A DNA stretch of 64,000 nucleotides from Phycobacter azelaicus (GCF_014884385.1 NZ_WKFH01000003.1:1763501-1827500), one strand, 5' to 3'; shown: positions 26,633 through 36,324, counted from the stretch's first letter. The notes: a model not told the origin generated them from the sequence alone. Made by a program: numbers and translations.

Positions 26633-27001
26633 GTGGCACGTATTGCCGGCGTAAACATCCCGACTGCCAAACGGGTCCCCATCGCCCTCACCTATATCAC
26701 CGGTATCGGCACAACCTCCGCTCAGGCCATCTGCGAAGCAGTGGGCATCGACGTAACCCGTCGCGTGAATGAGCTGTCCGACTCCGAAGTTCTGGCCATC
26801 CGCGAGCACATTGACGCGAACTACACCGTTGAAGGTGATCTGCGTCGTGAAGTGCAGATGAACATCAAGCGTCTGATGGATCTGGGCTGCTACCGTGGCC
26901 TGCGCCACCGCCGCAACCTGCCAGTTCGCGGCCAGCGGACCCACACTAACGCACGCACCCGCAAAGGCCCCGCAAAGGCCATTGCCGGTAAGAAGAAATA
27001 A
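26633..27001 (+). CDS. rpsM: 30S ribosomal protein S13
   Basis: This 122-residue small-subunit protein contacts the decoding region and the large subunit. [20 protein letters not shown] and the [20 protein letters not shown] block near the C-terminus are diagnostic. Translation starts at GTG with AAGGAAA upstream. It opens the second transcription block of the ribosomal cluster and is 15 bp from rpsK. Confidence 0.97.
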   Translation: MARIAGVNIPTAKRVPIALTYITGIGTTSAQAICEAVGIDVTRRVNELSDSEVLAIREHIDANYTVEGDLRREVQMNIKRLMDLGCYRGLRHRRNLPVRGQRTHTNARTRKGPAKAIAGKKK

Positions 27002-27016
27002 GGGAGGATCCGGAAC

Positions 27017-27406
27017 ATGGCACGCGATAAATCCCGCATTAAGCGCAAAGAGCGCAAGAACATCGCCTCTGGTGTTGCGCATGTGAACTCTTCGTTCAAC
27101 AACACCAAGATCCTGATCTCCGACGTTCAGGGCAACGCGATCTCCTGGTCCTCTGCTGGTACCATGGGTTTCAAGGGCTCCCGTAAGTCCACGCCCTATG
27201 CTGCTCAGATGGCTGCCGAAGACGCAGGCAAGAAAGCTCAGGAACACGGCGTAAAGACCCTTGAGGTCGAAGTTCAGGGCCCCGGTTCGGGTCGTGAATC
27301 CGCGCTGCGCGCTCTGGCTGCAATCGGTTTCAACATCACCTCGATCCGTGACGTGACCCCGATCGCCCACAACGGCTGCCGCCCGCCGAAGCGTCGCCGC
27401 GTCTAA
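27017..27406 (+). CDS. rpsK: 30S ribosomal protein S11
   Basis: This 129-residue small-subunit protein lines the platform of the 30S subunit. [37 protein letters not shown] and the C-terminal [11 protein letters not shown] are diagnostic. GGAGG precedes the ATG. It follows rpsM in the alpha-operon order, and a GC-rich hairpin lies behind it. Confidence 0.97.
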   Translation: MARDKSRIKRKERKNIASGVAHVNSSFNNTKILISDVQGNAISWSSAGTMGFKGSRKSTPYAAQMAAEDAGKKAQEHGVKTLEVEVQGPGSGRESALRALAAIGFNITSIRDVTPIAHNGCRPPKRRRV

Positions 27407-27421
27407 GATTTCAGACTATCG

Positions 27422-27452
27422 CTGGGGCCCCGCTTGATTTGTCGGGCCCCAG
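27422..27452 (+). terminator. GC-rich hairpin between rpsK and rpoA
   Basis: CTGGGGCCC (27422-27430) pairs perfectly with GGGCCCCAG (27444-27452) around a 13-nt loop. There is no T-run directly behind it, so it is more likely an attenuator or processing/stability element than a full terminator. Confidence 0.5.
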
Positions 27453-27520
27453 TCCGTCATTTTGAACCTCGGGCGTCCGCACCTTTGGACATGGGGCGTG
27501 GACAGGAATGGAGGGATTGC

Positions 27521-28537
27521 ATGATCCATAAAAATTGGGCCGAATTGATCAAGCCGACGCAGCTTGAAGTGAAGCCGGGAAATGACCCCGCACGTCAGGC
27601 AACTGTCGTTGCAGAACCGCTCGAGCGCGGCTTTGGTCTGACCCTTGGCAACGCGCTGCGCCGCGTTCTGATGAGCTCGCTGCAAGGCGCGGCCATCACC
27701 AGTGTTCAGATCGACAACGTCCTGCACGAGTTTTCTAGCGTTGCCGGCGTACGTGAAGACGTTACCGACATCATCCTGAACCTCAAGGGTGTGTCCCTGC
27801 GCATGGAAGTCGAAGGCCACAAGCGTCTGTCGATCAATGCGAAGGGTCCGGCAATCGTTACTGCAGGTGATATCTCCGAGAGCGCCGGTATCGAGATCCT
27901 GAATCGCGATCACGTGATCTGCCACCTCGATGATGGCGCCGATCTGTTCATGGAGCTGACCGTGAACACGGGTAAGGGGTATGTCTCTGCCGAGAAGAAC
28001 AAGCCGGAAGATGCGCCCATCGGTCTGATCCCGATCGATGCGATCTATTCGCCGGTGAAAAAGGTCTCCTATGACGTTCAGCCGACCCGTGAAGGTCAGG
28101 TTCTGGACTATGACAAGCTGACCATGAAAGTGGAAACCGACGGTTCTGTCTCGCCGGATGATGCCGTGGCCTATGCTGCGCGCATTCTGCAGGATCAGCT
28201 GTCGATCTTCGTGAACTTCGAAGAGCCCGAATCCGCTGGTCGCCAGGACGAGGACGACGGTCTCGAGTTCAACCCGCTTCTCTTGAAGAAGGTGGACGAG
28301 CTGGAACTGTCCGTGCGTTCGGCAAACTGCTTGAAGAACGATAACATCGTTTACATCGGTGATCTGATTCAGAAGACCGAAGCGGAAATGCTCCGCACCC
28401 CGAACTTTGGCCGCAAGTCCCTGAACGAAATCAAGGAAGTGCTGTCTGGCATGGGCCTGCACCTGGGCATGGACGTCGAGGACTGGCCGCCGGACAACAT
28501 CGAAGATCTGGCCAAGAAGTTCGAAGACTCGTTCTAA
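27521..28537 (+). CDS. rpoA: DNA-directed RNA polymerase subunit alpha
   Basis: This 338-residue subunit dimerises to nucleate RNA polymerase assembly and contacts activators and UP elements. The N-terminal domain shows [20 protein letters not shown] and [12 protein letters not shown], and the C-terminal domain [20 protein letters not shown] and [18 protein letters not shown]. The start [17 protein letters not shown] has GGAGG 7 nt upstream; a longer frame beginning 29 codons earlier was rejected. It lies between rpsK and rplQ as in most bacteria. Confidence 0.98.
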   Translation: MIHKNWAELIKPTQLEVKPGNDPARQATVVAEPLERGFGLTLGNALRRVLMSSLQGAAITSVQIDNVLHEFSSVAGVREDVTDIILNLKGVSLRMEVEGHKRLSINAKGPAIVTAGDISESAGIEILNRDHVICHLDDGADLFMELTVNTGKGYVSAEKNKPEDAPIGLIPIDAIYSPVKKVSYDVQPTREGQVLDYDKLTMKVETDGSVSPDDAVAYAARILQDQLSIFVNFEEPESAGRQDEDDGLEFNPLLLKKVDELELSVRSANCLKNDNIVYIGDLIQKTEAEMLRTPNFGRKSLNEIKEVLSGMGLHLGMDVEDWPPDNIEDLAKKFEDSF

Positions 28538-28676
28538 GATACCGGGGAGGGCTGCGGCCCTCTCCAGCCTTAAATGCCCACAGTGGTGGGGACGATCTGG
28601 GCAAACCCGCCCCAAGGAGAGCGGCTGACACGCATCGGCCGCCAGACAAAGCAAAACCTTTAGAAGGAATTAGAAA

Positions 28677-29102
28677 ATGCGTCACGCACGTGGATACCGC
28701 CGCCTGAACCGCACCCATGAGCACCGCAAGGCTCTGTTTGCAAACATGGCTGGCTCGCTCATCGAGCATGAGCAGATCAAAACCACTCTGCCCAAGGCAA
28801 AAGAACTGCGCCCGATCGTTGAGAAACTGATCACCCTGGCGAAAAAAGGCGACCTGCATTCGCGCCGCAACGCTGCGTCGCGTCTGAAGGAAGACCAGTA
28901 TGTCACCAAACTCTTTGACGTGCTGGGCCCCCGCTACAAAGACCGTCAGGGCGGCTATGTTCGCATCCTGAAGGCCGGTTTCCGTTACGGTGACATGGCT
29001 CCGATGGCGATCATCGAATTCGTTGATCGTGACGTGAACGCCAAAGGCGCAGCTGACAAGGCCCGCGTTGCCGAGGCCGAAGCGGCAGCTGACGAAGAAT
29101 AA
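28677..29102 (+). CDS. rplQ: 50S ribosomal protein L17
   Basis: This 141-residue large-subunit protein is diagnosed by [20 protein letters not shown], the [18 protein letters not shown] segment and [15 protein letters not shown]. The C-terminal tail is alanine- and glutamate-rich, as in other alphaproteobacteria. AGAAGGAAT precedes the ATG. A strong terminator ends the ribosomal block. Confidence 0.97.
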   Translation: MRHARGYRRLNRTHEHRKALFANMAGSLIEHEQIKTTLPKAKELRPIVEKLITLAKKGDLHSRRNAASRLKEDQYVTKLFDVLGPRYKDRQGGYVRILKAGFRYGDMAPMAIIEFVDRDVNAKGAADKARVAEAEAAADEE

Positions 29103-29132
29103 GAACGCGGTCCATCCGGACTGACTTTCAGA

Positions 29133-29162
29133 CCCTCCCAGCCTGTCTGGGAGGGTTTTTTC
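29133..29162 (+). terminator. Rho-independent terminator after rplQ
   Basis: ACCCTCCCA (29133-29141) and TGGGAGGGT (29149-29157) form a perfect 9-bp stem with a 7-nt loop followed by six T (29157-29162). Confidence 0.93.
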
Positions 29163-29273
29163 GTGTCCGAACTTGCAGCCGCAGACGCGCCGATCCTTCT
29201 GCAGGTGCTTGCATTCCCCATCTTCGCTCCGCATATCCTGAGAGAACAGTGAGACTGAGGCAATGAGGCTGAT

Positions 29274-30659
29274 ATGATCCGAGCCCTGTTGGTGACAATG
29301 ACGATGGTCTTTGGCGTGCAGGCTGCAGCACAGACGCGGGTGCCGCAGTCACAGGCTGAGATCTCTCTGGGGTTCGCGCCGCTTGTGAAAGAGGCGGCTC
29401 CGGCGGTGGTGAACATCTACGCCAAGATCGTCACCCAGACGCGGCAACGCTCGCCCTTTGCCGGTGATCCCTTCTTTGACGACTTTTTCCGTAACTTTGC
29501 CAATCCACGTCCGCGGGTTCAGAACTCGCTTGGCTCGGGCGTGATCTTGTCGGAGGACGGGATAGTGGTTTCGAACTATCACGTGGTTGGCATGGCCACC
29601 GAAATCCGGGTCGTGACCACGGACCGGCGCGAATATGATGCCGAAGTCATCCTTGCGGATCAGGCCAGCGATTTGGCCATCCTTCGGCTGGAGGAGGCAG
29701 AGGGCCTGCCGTTCCTTCGGCTCCGCGACAGCGATCGTGTCGAGGTGGGCGAGCTGGCGCTGGCCATTGGCAACCCCTTTGGGGTGGGGCAAACGGTCAG
29801 CAGCGGCATCATTTCGGGGCTGGCCCGTACCGGCACCGGCACCGGAGAGGGGTTCGGCTATTACATCCAGACCGACGCGCCGATCAATCCCGGCAACTCG
29901 GGCGGGGCGCTGATTGATGTGAATGGCGATCTCATCGGGATCAACACACGGATCCTCAGCCGCTCGGGCGGCTCCAACGGAATCGGATTTGCCATTCCTT
30001 CGAATCTGGTGCGTGAGTTCCTGCATCAGGCCAGCAAAGGAGTCGAAGCCTTTGAGCGTCCTTGGGCGGGTATGACCGGGCAGCCGGTAGATGCGGATCT
30101 GGCTGCCTCCTTCGGGATGGATCTGCCGGAGGGCATGGTGATTTCCGAACTGCACCCCGAAAGCCCCTTTGCCAACGCAGGTTTCCAGGTGGGCGACGTC
30201 ATAACCGCTGTCGATGGAGAACCGGTGAACTCTCCTTCGGAGATGCTGTTCCGCATGACTATAGCGGGTCTTGGCGGGACATCGGAGGTTGAGCGCTTGC
30301 GCGGCGGCGCGCGTGAGGTGGTCGCAGTTGCTATGTATGCTGCGCCGGATGAACCGAAGGCGGCTCTTGTCGAACTTGGCGAACGCAGTGTTCTGCCGGG
30401 GCTCAAGGTTGCGGGCGTCAACCCAAGGGTCATCACCGATATGCAGTTGCCCCTGTCAGCCAAAGGCGTCGTTGTAGTCGATCCCGGCCCCTATGGCGCC
30501 CGCGCAGGACTGCAGCGGGGGGATTTGCTTTTGGGCATCAACCGCGAAGAAGTCACAAGCCCCGGAGAGGTTGCGGATGTCCTTGCCGAGACCGGGCGCT
30601 GGCTGTCGATTGACCTGTTGCGCCGGGGCCAGCGCGTCAGTCTGCGCATGCGGCTTTGA
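29274..30659 (+). CDS. Deg/HtrA-family periplasmic serine protease
   Basis: This 461-residue trypsin-like quality-control protease has an N-terminal signal peptide (residues 1-19, ending AAA before QTRV). Catalytic residues are H103 (SNYHVV), D133 (ASDLAILRLE) and S209 (NPGNSGGAL). Two PDZ domains follow, at about 265-350 and 375-460. The first contains VISELHPESPFANAGFQVGD, the second VVVDPGPYGARAGLQRGDL. The layout is that of DegP/DegQ/DegS relatives; the absence of a clear membrane anchor favours DegQ/DegP. The stop is 3 bp from the rarA start, so the two genes are co-transcribed. Confidence 0.92.
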   Translation: MIRALLVTMTMVFGVQAAAQTRVPQSQAEISLGFAPLVKEAAPAVVNIYAKIVTQTRQRSPFAGDPFFDDFFRNFANPRPRVQNSLGSGVILSEDGIVVSNYHVVGMATEIRVVTTDRREYDAEVILADQASDLAILRLEEAEGLPFLRLRDSDRVEVGELALAIGNPFGVGQTVSSGIISGLARTGTGTGEGFGYYIQTDAPINPGNSGGALIDVNGDLIGINTRILSRSGGSNGIGFAIPSNLVREFLHQASKGVEAFERPWAGMTGQPVDADLAASFGMDLPEGMVISELHPESPFANAGFQVGDVITAVDGEPVNSPSEMLFRMTIAGLGGTSEVERLRGGAREVVAVAMYAAPDEPKAALVELGERSVLPGLKVAGVNPRVITDMQLPLSAKGVVVVDPGPYGARAGLQRGDLLLGINREEVTSPGEVADVLAETGRWLSIDLLRRGQRVSLRMRL

Positions 30660-30662
30660 GCA

Positions 30663-31979
30663 ATGTCGGATCTTTTTGATAGCGAGCCCGGCACCGCACC
30701 GGATGGGCCAGAGCCAAACCGCCCTCTGGCGGACCGGTTGCGCCCCAAGTCCCTGTCGGAGGTGATCGGTCAGAGCCAGGTTCTTGGCCCCGAGGCGCCG
30801 CTCGGCGTGATGCTGGCGTCAGGCTCGCTATCTTCGCTGATCTTCTGGGGGCCGCCCGGTGTGGGGAAGACCACCATAGCGCGGCTTTTGGCGAAAGAGA
30901 CCGATCTGCATTTTGTTCAGATCTCGGCGATCTTCACCGGTGTGCCGGACCTCAAAAAAGTGTTCGAGGCGGCCAAACACCGGCGCGCCAACGGGCAGGG
31001 CACGCTCCTCTTTGTGGATGAGATCCACCGTTTCAACAAGGCACAGCAGGACGGCTTTCTGCCGCATATGGAGGATGGCACCATCCTTCTGGTCGGCGCC
31101 ACCACCGAGAACCCCAGTTTCGAGCTCAATGCAGCGCTTTTGTCCCGCGCGCAGGTGCTGGTGTTGGAACGCCTGCCACTTGCCGATCTTGAGCTGCTCA
31201 CCCAGCGCGCCGAGAAAGAACTCGGGCGGGCGCTGCCACTGACGGGGGACGCGCGCGATGCCCTTCAGGAAATGGCCGATGGTGATGGGCGGGCGCTCCT
31301 TAATCTGATCGAACAGGTCGCGGCCTGGCGGGTCGAGGCACCCCTGGGCCGCGAGGCATTGGCCACGCGACTGATGCGGCGGGCCGCGAAATACGACAAG
31401 TCGGGCGATGAGCATTACAACCTGATCTCGGCCCTGCATAAATCCGTGCGCGGCTCGGACCCGGATGCTGCGCTTTACTGGTTTGCGCGCATGCTGGAGG
31501 GCGGCGAGGACCCGCGTTATCTGGCCCGGCGCCTAACGCGCATGGCGGTGGAGGACATCGCGCTCGCTGACCCTCAGGCGCAAGCGGTCTGCCTGCAGGC
31601 CTGGGAGACCTATGAGCGCATCGGCAGTCCAGAGGGAGAGCTGGCGCTCGCGCAGGCGGTGATCTATCTTGCGCTCGCGCCCAAGACAAACGCGGGTTAT
31701 ATGGCCTACAAGGCGGCCCGGCGCCTCGCGAAGGAAACCGGCAGCGCACCGCCGCCCAAACATATCCTCAACGCCCCGACCAAGCTGATGTCGGAGCAGG
31801 GCTATGGCGAGGGCTATGCCTACGACCATGACGCCGAAGACGGGTTTTCGGGGCAGGACTACTTTCCCGAGGGCGTGAAACGCCCTGTTCTGTACCAGCC
31901 GGTCGAACGCGGGTTCGAACGCGAGTTGAAACGCCGGACCGAGTTCTTTGCCAAGCTGCGGCTGCAACGCAATAGCTGA
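30663..31979 (+). CDS. rarA: Replication-associated recombination protein RarA (MgsA)
   Basis: This 438-residue AAA+ ATPase acts at stalled replication forks and is related to the clamp loader. The Walker A motif is GPPGVGKTT (63-71) and Walker B is LLFVDEIHRFN. LVGATTENPSFELNAALLSR is sensor 1 plus the following conserved stretch, and a C-terminal tetramerisation domain includes HYNLISALHKSVRGSDPDAA. It begins 3 bp after the Deg protease and converges on a multicopper oxidase gene 5 bp away. Confidence 0.95.
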   Translation: MSDLFDSEPGTAPDGPEPNRPLADRLRPKSLSEVIGQSQVLGPEAPLGVMLASGSLSSLIFWGPPGVGKTTIARLLAKETDLHFVQISAIFTGVPDLKKVFEAAKHRRANGQGTLLFVDEIHRFNKAQQDGFLPHMEDGTILLVGATTENPSFELNAALLSRAQVLVLERLPLADLELLTQRAEKELGRALPLTGDARDALQEMADGDGRALLNLIEQVAAWRVEAPLGREALATRLMRRAAKYDKSGDEHYNLISALHKSVRGSDPDAALYWFARMLEGGEDPRYLARRLTRMAVEDIALADPQAQAVCLQAWETYERIGSPEGELALAQAVIYLALAPKTNAGYMAYKAARRLAKETGSAPPPKHILNAPTKLMSEQGYGEGYAYDHDAEDGFSGQDYFPEGVKRPVLYQPVERGFERELKRRTEFFAKLRLQRNS

Positions 31980-31984
31980 TCGGA

Positions 31985-33355
31985 TTAGGCCACAACTTCG
32001 ATCCAGGTGCCCATGCCCGCCGCGTGATGGGATAGCATATGGCAATGCAGCAGCCATTTGCCGGGGTTGTGGGCGTTAAAGGCAATGGTGCGTGTCTCGC
32101 CGCGCATCATCAGCAGCGTGTCGCGCAAGGGGCCAAGGCGGCCCTCTGGCAGGACTTCGGCAAAATGCATCCCGTGCAGGTGCATGGCATGGGGAAAGGC
32201 GGTGTCATTTGTCATGGTGATCTGAACGCTTTCGCCAAGGGATGCGCGCACCAGCGGGGCATCTGGCCTGCCCACAACGCCGTTGAAGGCCCAGAACTGC
32301 CCGGCCTGCGCGAGGGCCCGCATGTCGCGCTCTTCATCCTGCCAGCTTGCCGACTGCATCCCTCCCATGGCCCCGCCTTCCATCCGCAGGGTCGTCTTGC
32401 GGGCATTGGTCAGGTCAATCGGATGGTCGGGGTTCGGCGGTAGCGGAGCAGGTGTGGTGCGTACCGTACGTGTTCCGGCTGCGACCGGGAATGTGGCCTG
32501 CGCATAGCCGCCATCGCGTTCGAACTGGATAAGGAAGGCATCCTCACCCGCATTGGCAGTCACATCGACGATAAGATCGATCCGCTGGGCAGGGGCCAGC
32601 AGCATCCGGTCTGGGATCGCCTCTGGCGCTTCCAGTGGCATGCCGTCATAGGCCATGATCCAGCCGGTGAACCCTTGCAGACCAAGGGCAAAGGTGCGGG
32701 CATTGGCGCTGTTGATCAGACGCAGGCGCAGACGTTCGCCTTCTGCCACCGGGAAGCTTGCCTCCATCTGGCCGTTTGTCAGCATCACGTTGCCCAGCCT
32801 TCCTGCGTGGGAGCGGTCATGGGGATGCGCGAACTGCGGATCGACTGAGGCATCGCTGGCCAGGCGGATGTCATCCAGCATCAGCACAAGATCCTGGTCC
32901 ACTTCGGGGGCCTGATCTTCCGCGATGATCAGAGGGCCTTGCAGACCACGTTCGACCTGTTCGACGGATTGGGCATGGGAATGGTACCAATAGGTGCCCG
33001 CATCGGGCAGGGCAAAGTCGTAGGTGAAGATCTCTCCCGGTGCGATGGGATCCTGCGTCATGCCTGGAACCCCATCCATGGCGTTCTCGATCCGAATGCC
33101 GTGCCAATGCATCGAGGTGGCCTGTGGCAGGGCGTTTTCGATCTCTACCCGCAGCCGGTCTCCCTGGCGGGCGCGCAGGGCGGGGCCTGGGACGCTGCCG
33201 TTCACCCCCCAGAGATCCGTTTTGCCATATTGCGCGGGTGCGATCTGCAAAGGGGCTGAGGCAAGCCGCAGACGATGCTCAGCAGCCGCAAGGCCCATCC
33301 GAGGCAGCAGCGGTAGGCTGGCAAGTCCGGCAAGCAGGGATCTACGGGTTGGCAT
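31985..33355 (-). CDS. Multicopper oxidase (CueO/FtsP-like), Tat-exported
   Basis: This 456-residue three-cupredoxin oxidase probably protects against copper by oxidising Cu(I) in the periplasm. The N-terminus MPTRRSLLAGLASLPLL is a twin-arginine-type signal. Copper ligands are in HWHG (83-86), HSH (125-127), HAMHLHG near residue 398 and HCHMLSHHAAGM (437-448), which includes the type 1 copper cysteine C438 and axial M448. A methionine-rich patch near residue 335 (GGAMGGMQS) is short compared with E. coli CueO. It converges on rarA and diverges from crcB; the shared upstream region holds an inverted repeat and a MerR/CueR-like half-site. Confidence 0.9.
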   Translation of the reverse strand: MPTRRSLLAGLASLPLLPRMGLAAAEHRLRLASAPLQIAPAQYGKTDLWGVNGSVPGPALRARQGDRLRVEIENALPQATSMHWHGIRIENAMDGVPGMTQDPIAPGEIFTYDFALPDAGTYWYHSHAQSVEQVERGLQGPLIIAEDQAPEVDQDLVLMLDDIRLASDASVDPQFAHPHDRSHAGRLGNVMLTNGQMEASFPVAEGERLRLRLINSANARTFALGLQGFTGWIMAYDGMPLEAPEAIPDRMLLAPAQRIDLIVDVTANAGEDAFLIQFERDGGYAQATFPVAAGTRTVRTTPAPLPPNPDHPIDLTNARKTTLRMEGGAMGGMQSASWQDEERDMRALAQAGQFWAFNGVVGRPDAPLVRASLGESVQITMTNDTAFPHAMHLHGMHFAEVLPEGRLGPLRDTLLMMRGETRTIAFNAHNPGKWLLHCHMLSHHAAGMGTWIEVVA

Positions 33356-33378
33356 GGCGTGGCGTCTCCTTCGGCTGT

Positions 33379-33400
33379 CTTGTCTTTCAACGTAGACAAG
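33379..33400. promoter_or_regulatory. Inverted repeat upstream of the multicopper oxidase
   Basis: CTTGTCT (33379-33385) and AGACAAG (33394-33400) are perfect 7-bp arms with an 8-nt spacer. They lie 24-45 bp before the oxidase start, where a repressor or activator would act. The regulator is unknown. Confidence 0.5.
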
Positions 33401-33523
33401 GCATGCCCCTTGGCAAGATTTCTACCTACTGGAAGGTTGCGATGTTTCTTGCGCAATGCGGCCTTGCGGCAGGAAACAGCCGGAAAACTTGACATCCCCC
33501 GACAGGCGCGCGACAGACCGCCC

Positions 33524-33904
33524 ATGTATCCAACCGTTTTATATGTTGCCCTTGGCGGGGCGATCGGCGCCGCGTTGCGCTATCTTGCCGGGCTAGTCGC
33601 GGTGCGCCTGCTAGGGCATGGGGAGTTTCCGCTGGCAATCATCACCGTCAACGTGATTGGTTCCTTCCTGATGGGCGCCTTTGTGGTTGCGGCGGCGCAT
33701 AAGGGGCTGACCCATCTCAGTCCCTTCGTGATGACAGGCGTGCTGGGCGGCTTTACGACCTTCTCGGCCTTTTCGCTTGAGACAGCGAACCTGATCGAAC
33801 GGGGTGCAATGGGGCAGGCGGCTCTCTATATTGTGCTGTCTGTGGGGCTGTCTGTCGGCGGTCTGTTTCTTGGCCTGATGGCCGCCAGAGGAGTATTCGC
33901 ATGA
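33524..33904 (+). CDS. crcB: Fluoride channel Fluc/CrcB
   Basis: This 126-residue membrane protein forms dual-topology dimeric fluoride channels. It has four helices, and its motifs are GGAIGAALRYLAG, NVIGSFLMGAF and GVLGGFTTFSAFSLE, the last containing the phenylalanine-box region. The start MYPTVLYVALGG is family-like, but no strong Shine-Dalgarno is visible before it, so translation may be weak. No fluoride riboswitch was recognised upstream. It overlaps rluC by 4 bp (ATGA) and heads a packed four-gene run. Confidence 0.92.
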   Translation: MYPTVLYVALGGAIGAALRYLAGLVAVRLLGHGEFPLAIITVNVIGSFLMGAFVVAAAHKGLTHLSPFVMTGVLGGFTTFSAFSLETANLIERGAMGQAALYIVLSVGLSVGGLFLGLMAARGVFA

Positions 33905-34947
33905 GCGGCGTTCAGACCGTCACCGTCACTGAAGAGGACGCAGGCCAGCGTGTGGACCGCTGGCTGCGCAGGCTGTTCCCACATGTGAGCCAGGGGCGGA
34001 TCGAGAAGATGTGCCGCAAAGGTGAACTGCGCATCGATGGCGGGCGCGTCAAGGCGAGCACGCGGGTCGAGGCAGGGCAGTCCGTGCGGGTGCCTCCGCT
34101 GCCCTCAGCCGACCATCAGCCAAAAGCCCTGGAAAAGCGGCGCATCTCGGAAGCGGATGCCAAGATGATCCGCTCATGCGTGATCTACAAGGACGACGAA
34201 GTGATCGTTCTGAACAAGCCACACGGTCTGGCGGTGCAGGGTGGCAGCGGGACGACCAAACACGTGGACGGGCTGGCCGAAGCGCTGTGCTTTGACTACG
34301 AGGAAAAGCCGCGCCTTGTGCACCGGCTCGACAAGGACACTTCGGGCGTTCTGGTTCTGGCGCGCACCCGTGCGGCGGCGCAGGCACTGACTGCCGCGTT
34401 CCGCCATCGCAACACGCGCAAGATCTACTGGGCGCTGGTGGCCGGTGTTCCCACCCCCTACCTGGGTGAGATCAAGGCAGGCCTTGTGAAGGCGGGAGGC
34501 CACGGCCGCAGTGGCGAGGGCGAGAAGATGATCGCCATTCATCCCTCGGAAATCGACAGCACGCCGGGCGCCAAACGGGCGCATACGCTTTATGCGACGC
34601 TTTACCGAGTGGCGGGGCGTGCCTCATGGGTGGCGATGGAGCCTGTCACGGGTCGTACCCACCAGCTGCGCGCCCATATGGCCGAGATTGGCCATCCCAT
34701 AGTGGGGGATGGGAAATACGGCGGCTCGGGGCAGGAGAACCTTGGCGATGGCTGGGGCGCGCAACTGGGCGGCATCATCAGCAAGAAACTGCACCTGCAT
34801 TGCCGCAGGATGGCCTTTGAACACCCCACTACGAAAAAGATGATCTCGGTCACGGCAGAGTTGCCTGATCACATGAAGGACAGTTGGGACACCTTCGGCT
34901 GGACCGAGGATCTGGCAGCGGAGGATCCCTTCGAGGAGCTGCAATGA
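33901..34947 (+). CDS. rluC: RluC/RluD-type ribosomal large-subunit pseudouridine synthase
   Basis: This 348-residue pseudouridine synthase modifies 23S rRNA. An N-terminal S4 domain (about 15-75, WLRRLFPHVSQGRIEKMCRK) precedes the catalytic domain with HRLDKDTSGVLVLART, which contains the active-site aspartate. GRTHQLRAHMAEIGHPIVGD is the second family motif. The order of S4 and catalytic domains fits RluC; RluD cannot be excluded. It overlaps crcB and the HAD gene by 4 bp each. Confidence 0.92.
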   Translation: MSGVQTVTVTEEDAGQRVDRWLRRLFPHVSQGRIEKMCRKGELRIDGGRVKASTRVEAGQSVRVPPLPSADHQPKALEKRRISEADAKMIRSCVIYKDDEVIVLNKPHGLAVQGGSGTTKHVDGLAEALCFDYEEKPRLVHRLDKDTSGVLVLARTRAAAQALTAAFRHRNTRKIYWALVAGVPTPYLGEIKAGLVKAGGHGRSGEGEKMIAIHPSEIDSTPGAKRAHTLYATLYRVAGRASWVAMEPVTGRTHQLRAHMAEIGHPIVGDGKYGGSGQENLGDGWGAQLGGIISKKLHLHCRRMAFEHPTTKKMISVTAELPDHMKDSWDTFGWTEDLAAEDPFEELQ

Positions 34948-35612
34948 GCGCCCCCCTGCGGTTGGTTCTCTTTGATGTTGATGGCACGCTGGCAGATAGC
35001 CAGCGCGCGATCACGGCAGCTATGACGGCGGCCTTCGCCTCGGTGGATCTCCCCGTGCCGCCGCGCGACGCGATCCTGTCGATAGTAGGGCTTTCCCTGC
35101 CCATGGCCATGGCGCAGCTGGCGCCCGAGGCAGGTCCTGCGGTTCAGGATGAATTGGTCGCGGGATACAAACAGGCCTACAAAGCCGCGCGGGAACAGGC
35201 GGGGGCAGGGCATTCGCCATTGTTCCCGGGTGCGAAGGAAACGCTGGAGGCGCTGCATGCGGTGCCGGAGTATCTGTTGGGCGTTGCGACCGGGAAATCC
35301 CAGCGTGGCCTCGACGCGCTGATCGCTGCACATGAGCTGAACTTTTTCGTAACGCGGCAGGTGGCAGATCATCATCCTTCAAAGCCGCACCCTTCGATGG
35401 TGCTGACCGCACTGGAGGAGACGGGCGTAGAGCCGCGCAATGCAGTGATGATTGGTGATACAAGCTTTGACATCGATATGGGCCACGCCGCCGGTGTGAC
35501 AACAATTGCAGTGGACTGGGGGTATCACCCGGCCAATCAGCTGAAGGCGGATCATATGATCAGCGATTTCACTGCGTTGGCGCCGCTGCTGCAAGAGATC
35601 TGGAAGGTATGA
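34944..35612 (+). CDS. HAD-IA family phosphatase (Gph-like)
   Basis: This 222-residue haloacid-dehalogenase-like hydrolase has motif I VLFDVDGTLADS with the nucleophilic aspartate, a helical cap, motif II in LGVATGKSQRG, motif III lysine near HHPSKPHPSM, and motif IV MIGDTSFDIDMGHAAG. Phosphoglycolate phosphatase or pyrophosphatase activity is likely, but the exact substrate is not given by the sequence. The start overlaps the rluC stop (ATGA), and the ATP12 gene follows 4 bp after its stop. Confidence 0.87.
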   Translation: MSAPLRLVLFDVDGTLADSQRAITAAMTAAFASVDLPVPPRDAILSIVGLSLPMAMAQLAPEAGPAVQDELVAGYKQAYKAAREQAGAGHSPLFPGAKETLEALHAVPEYLLGVATGKSQRGLDALIAAHELNFFVTRQVADHHPSKPHPSMVLTALEETGVEPRNAVMIGDTSFDIDMGHAAGVTTIAVDWGYHPANQLKADHMISDFTALAPLLQEIWKV

Positions 35613-35616
35613 CGAC

Positions 35617-36324
35617 ATGAGCGAATGGGCACCGAAACGGTTTTGGAAAACCACCTCTGTTGCGGAGCTTGAGGACGGCTACACGGTGGAACTGGATGGG
35701 CGGCGTGTGCGCACCCCTGCCAAAGCCGCGCTGGTGGTCCCCTCGCAGCGGATGGCTGAGGCGGTCGCCGCCGAGTGGGATGCACAGACCGAATCAGTAG
35801 ACCCCGCAACCATGCCGTTCACCCGCTCGGCCAATGCTGCAATTGACAAGGTGACACATCAGCACGCCGAGGTTGCCGATATGCTGGCCGATTATGGGGA
35901 CACGGATCTTCTTTGCTATCGTGCGGACAGCCCAAAGGAATTGGTGGCCCGCCAGGCAGAAGAATGGGACCCAGCACTGGACTGGGCGGCCGATGCTCTG
36001 GGGGCAAGGTTGCTTCCGCGCAGCGGTATCCTTCATGATCCGCAAGAGCCCGAAGCCCTGACCGGATTGCGCCGCCGCGTTCACGCGCTAAGCCCTTTTC
36101 AGCTTGCAGCTTTTCATGATCTTGTCTGCATGTCAGGATCGCTTGTGCTTGGCTTCGCCGCCGCGCAGGGCTGGCGTGAAGCGGCCGAAATCTGGGAGAT
36201 GTCGCGGCTTGATGAACGCTGGCAGGAGGAACAATGGGGCGTGGATGACGAAGCCCGAGAATCGTCAGAGCTCAAAAAAACCGCCTTTATGCACGCGGAG
36301 CGGTTCTACCGGTTTTCATCTTGA
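35617..36324 (+). CDS. ATP12 family F1-ATPase assembly chaperone
   Basis: This 235-residue protein resembles ATP12 (ATPAF2), which in mitochondria holds the alpha subunit of F1 before assembly; alphaproteobacteria carry the ancestral form. Visible features are PKRFWKTTSVAELEDGYTVE, LDGRRVRTPAKAALVVPSQ, AAEWDAQTESVDPATMPFTR and the C-terminal GFAAAQGWREAAEIWEMSRLDE. It is the last gene of the crcB-rluC-HAD-ATP12 run, with 4 bp from the preceding stop. The ATP synthase genes themselves are not in the window. Confidence 0.9.
   Translation: MSEWAPKRFWKTTSVAELEDGYTVELDGRRVRTPAKAALVVPSQRMAEAVAAEWDAQTESVDPATMPFTRSANAAIDKVTHQHAEVADMLADYGDTDLLCYRADSPKELVARQAEEWDPALDWAADALGARLLPRSGILHDPQEPEALTGLRRRVHALSPFQLAAFHDLVCMSGSLVLGFAAAQGWREAAEIWEMSRLDERWQEEQWGVDDEARESSELKKTAFMHAERFYRFSS

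Noticed and set aside
27416..28654. Long open frame antisense to rpoA
   Set aside because: It mirrors a highly conserved rpoA coding sequence, has no family-like motifs and is a by-product of GC-rich codon use.
33440..33523. Fluoride riboswitch before crcB
   Set aside because: The sequence does not show the conserved stems or pseudoknot bases of the crcB motif.
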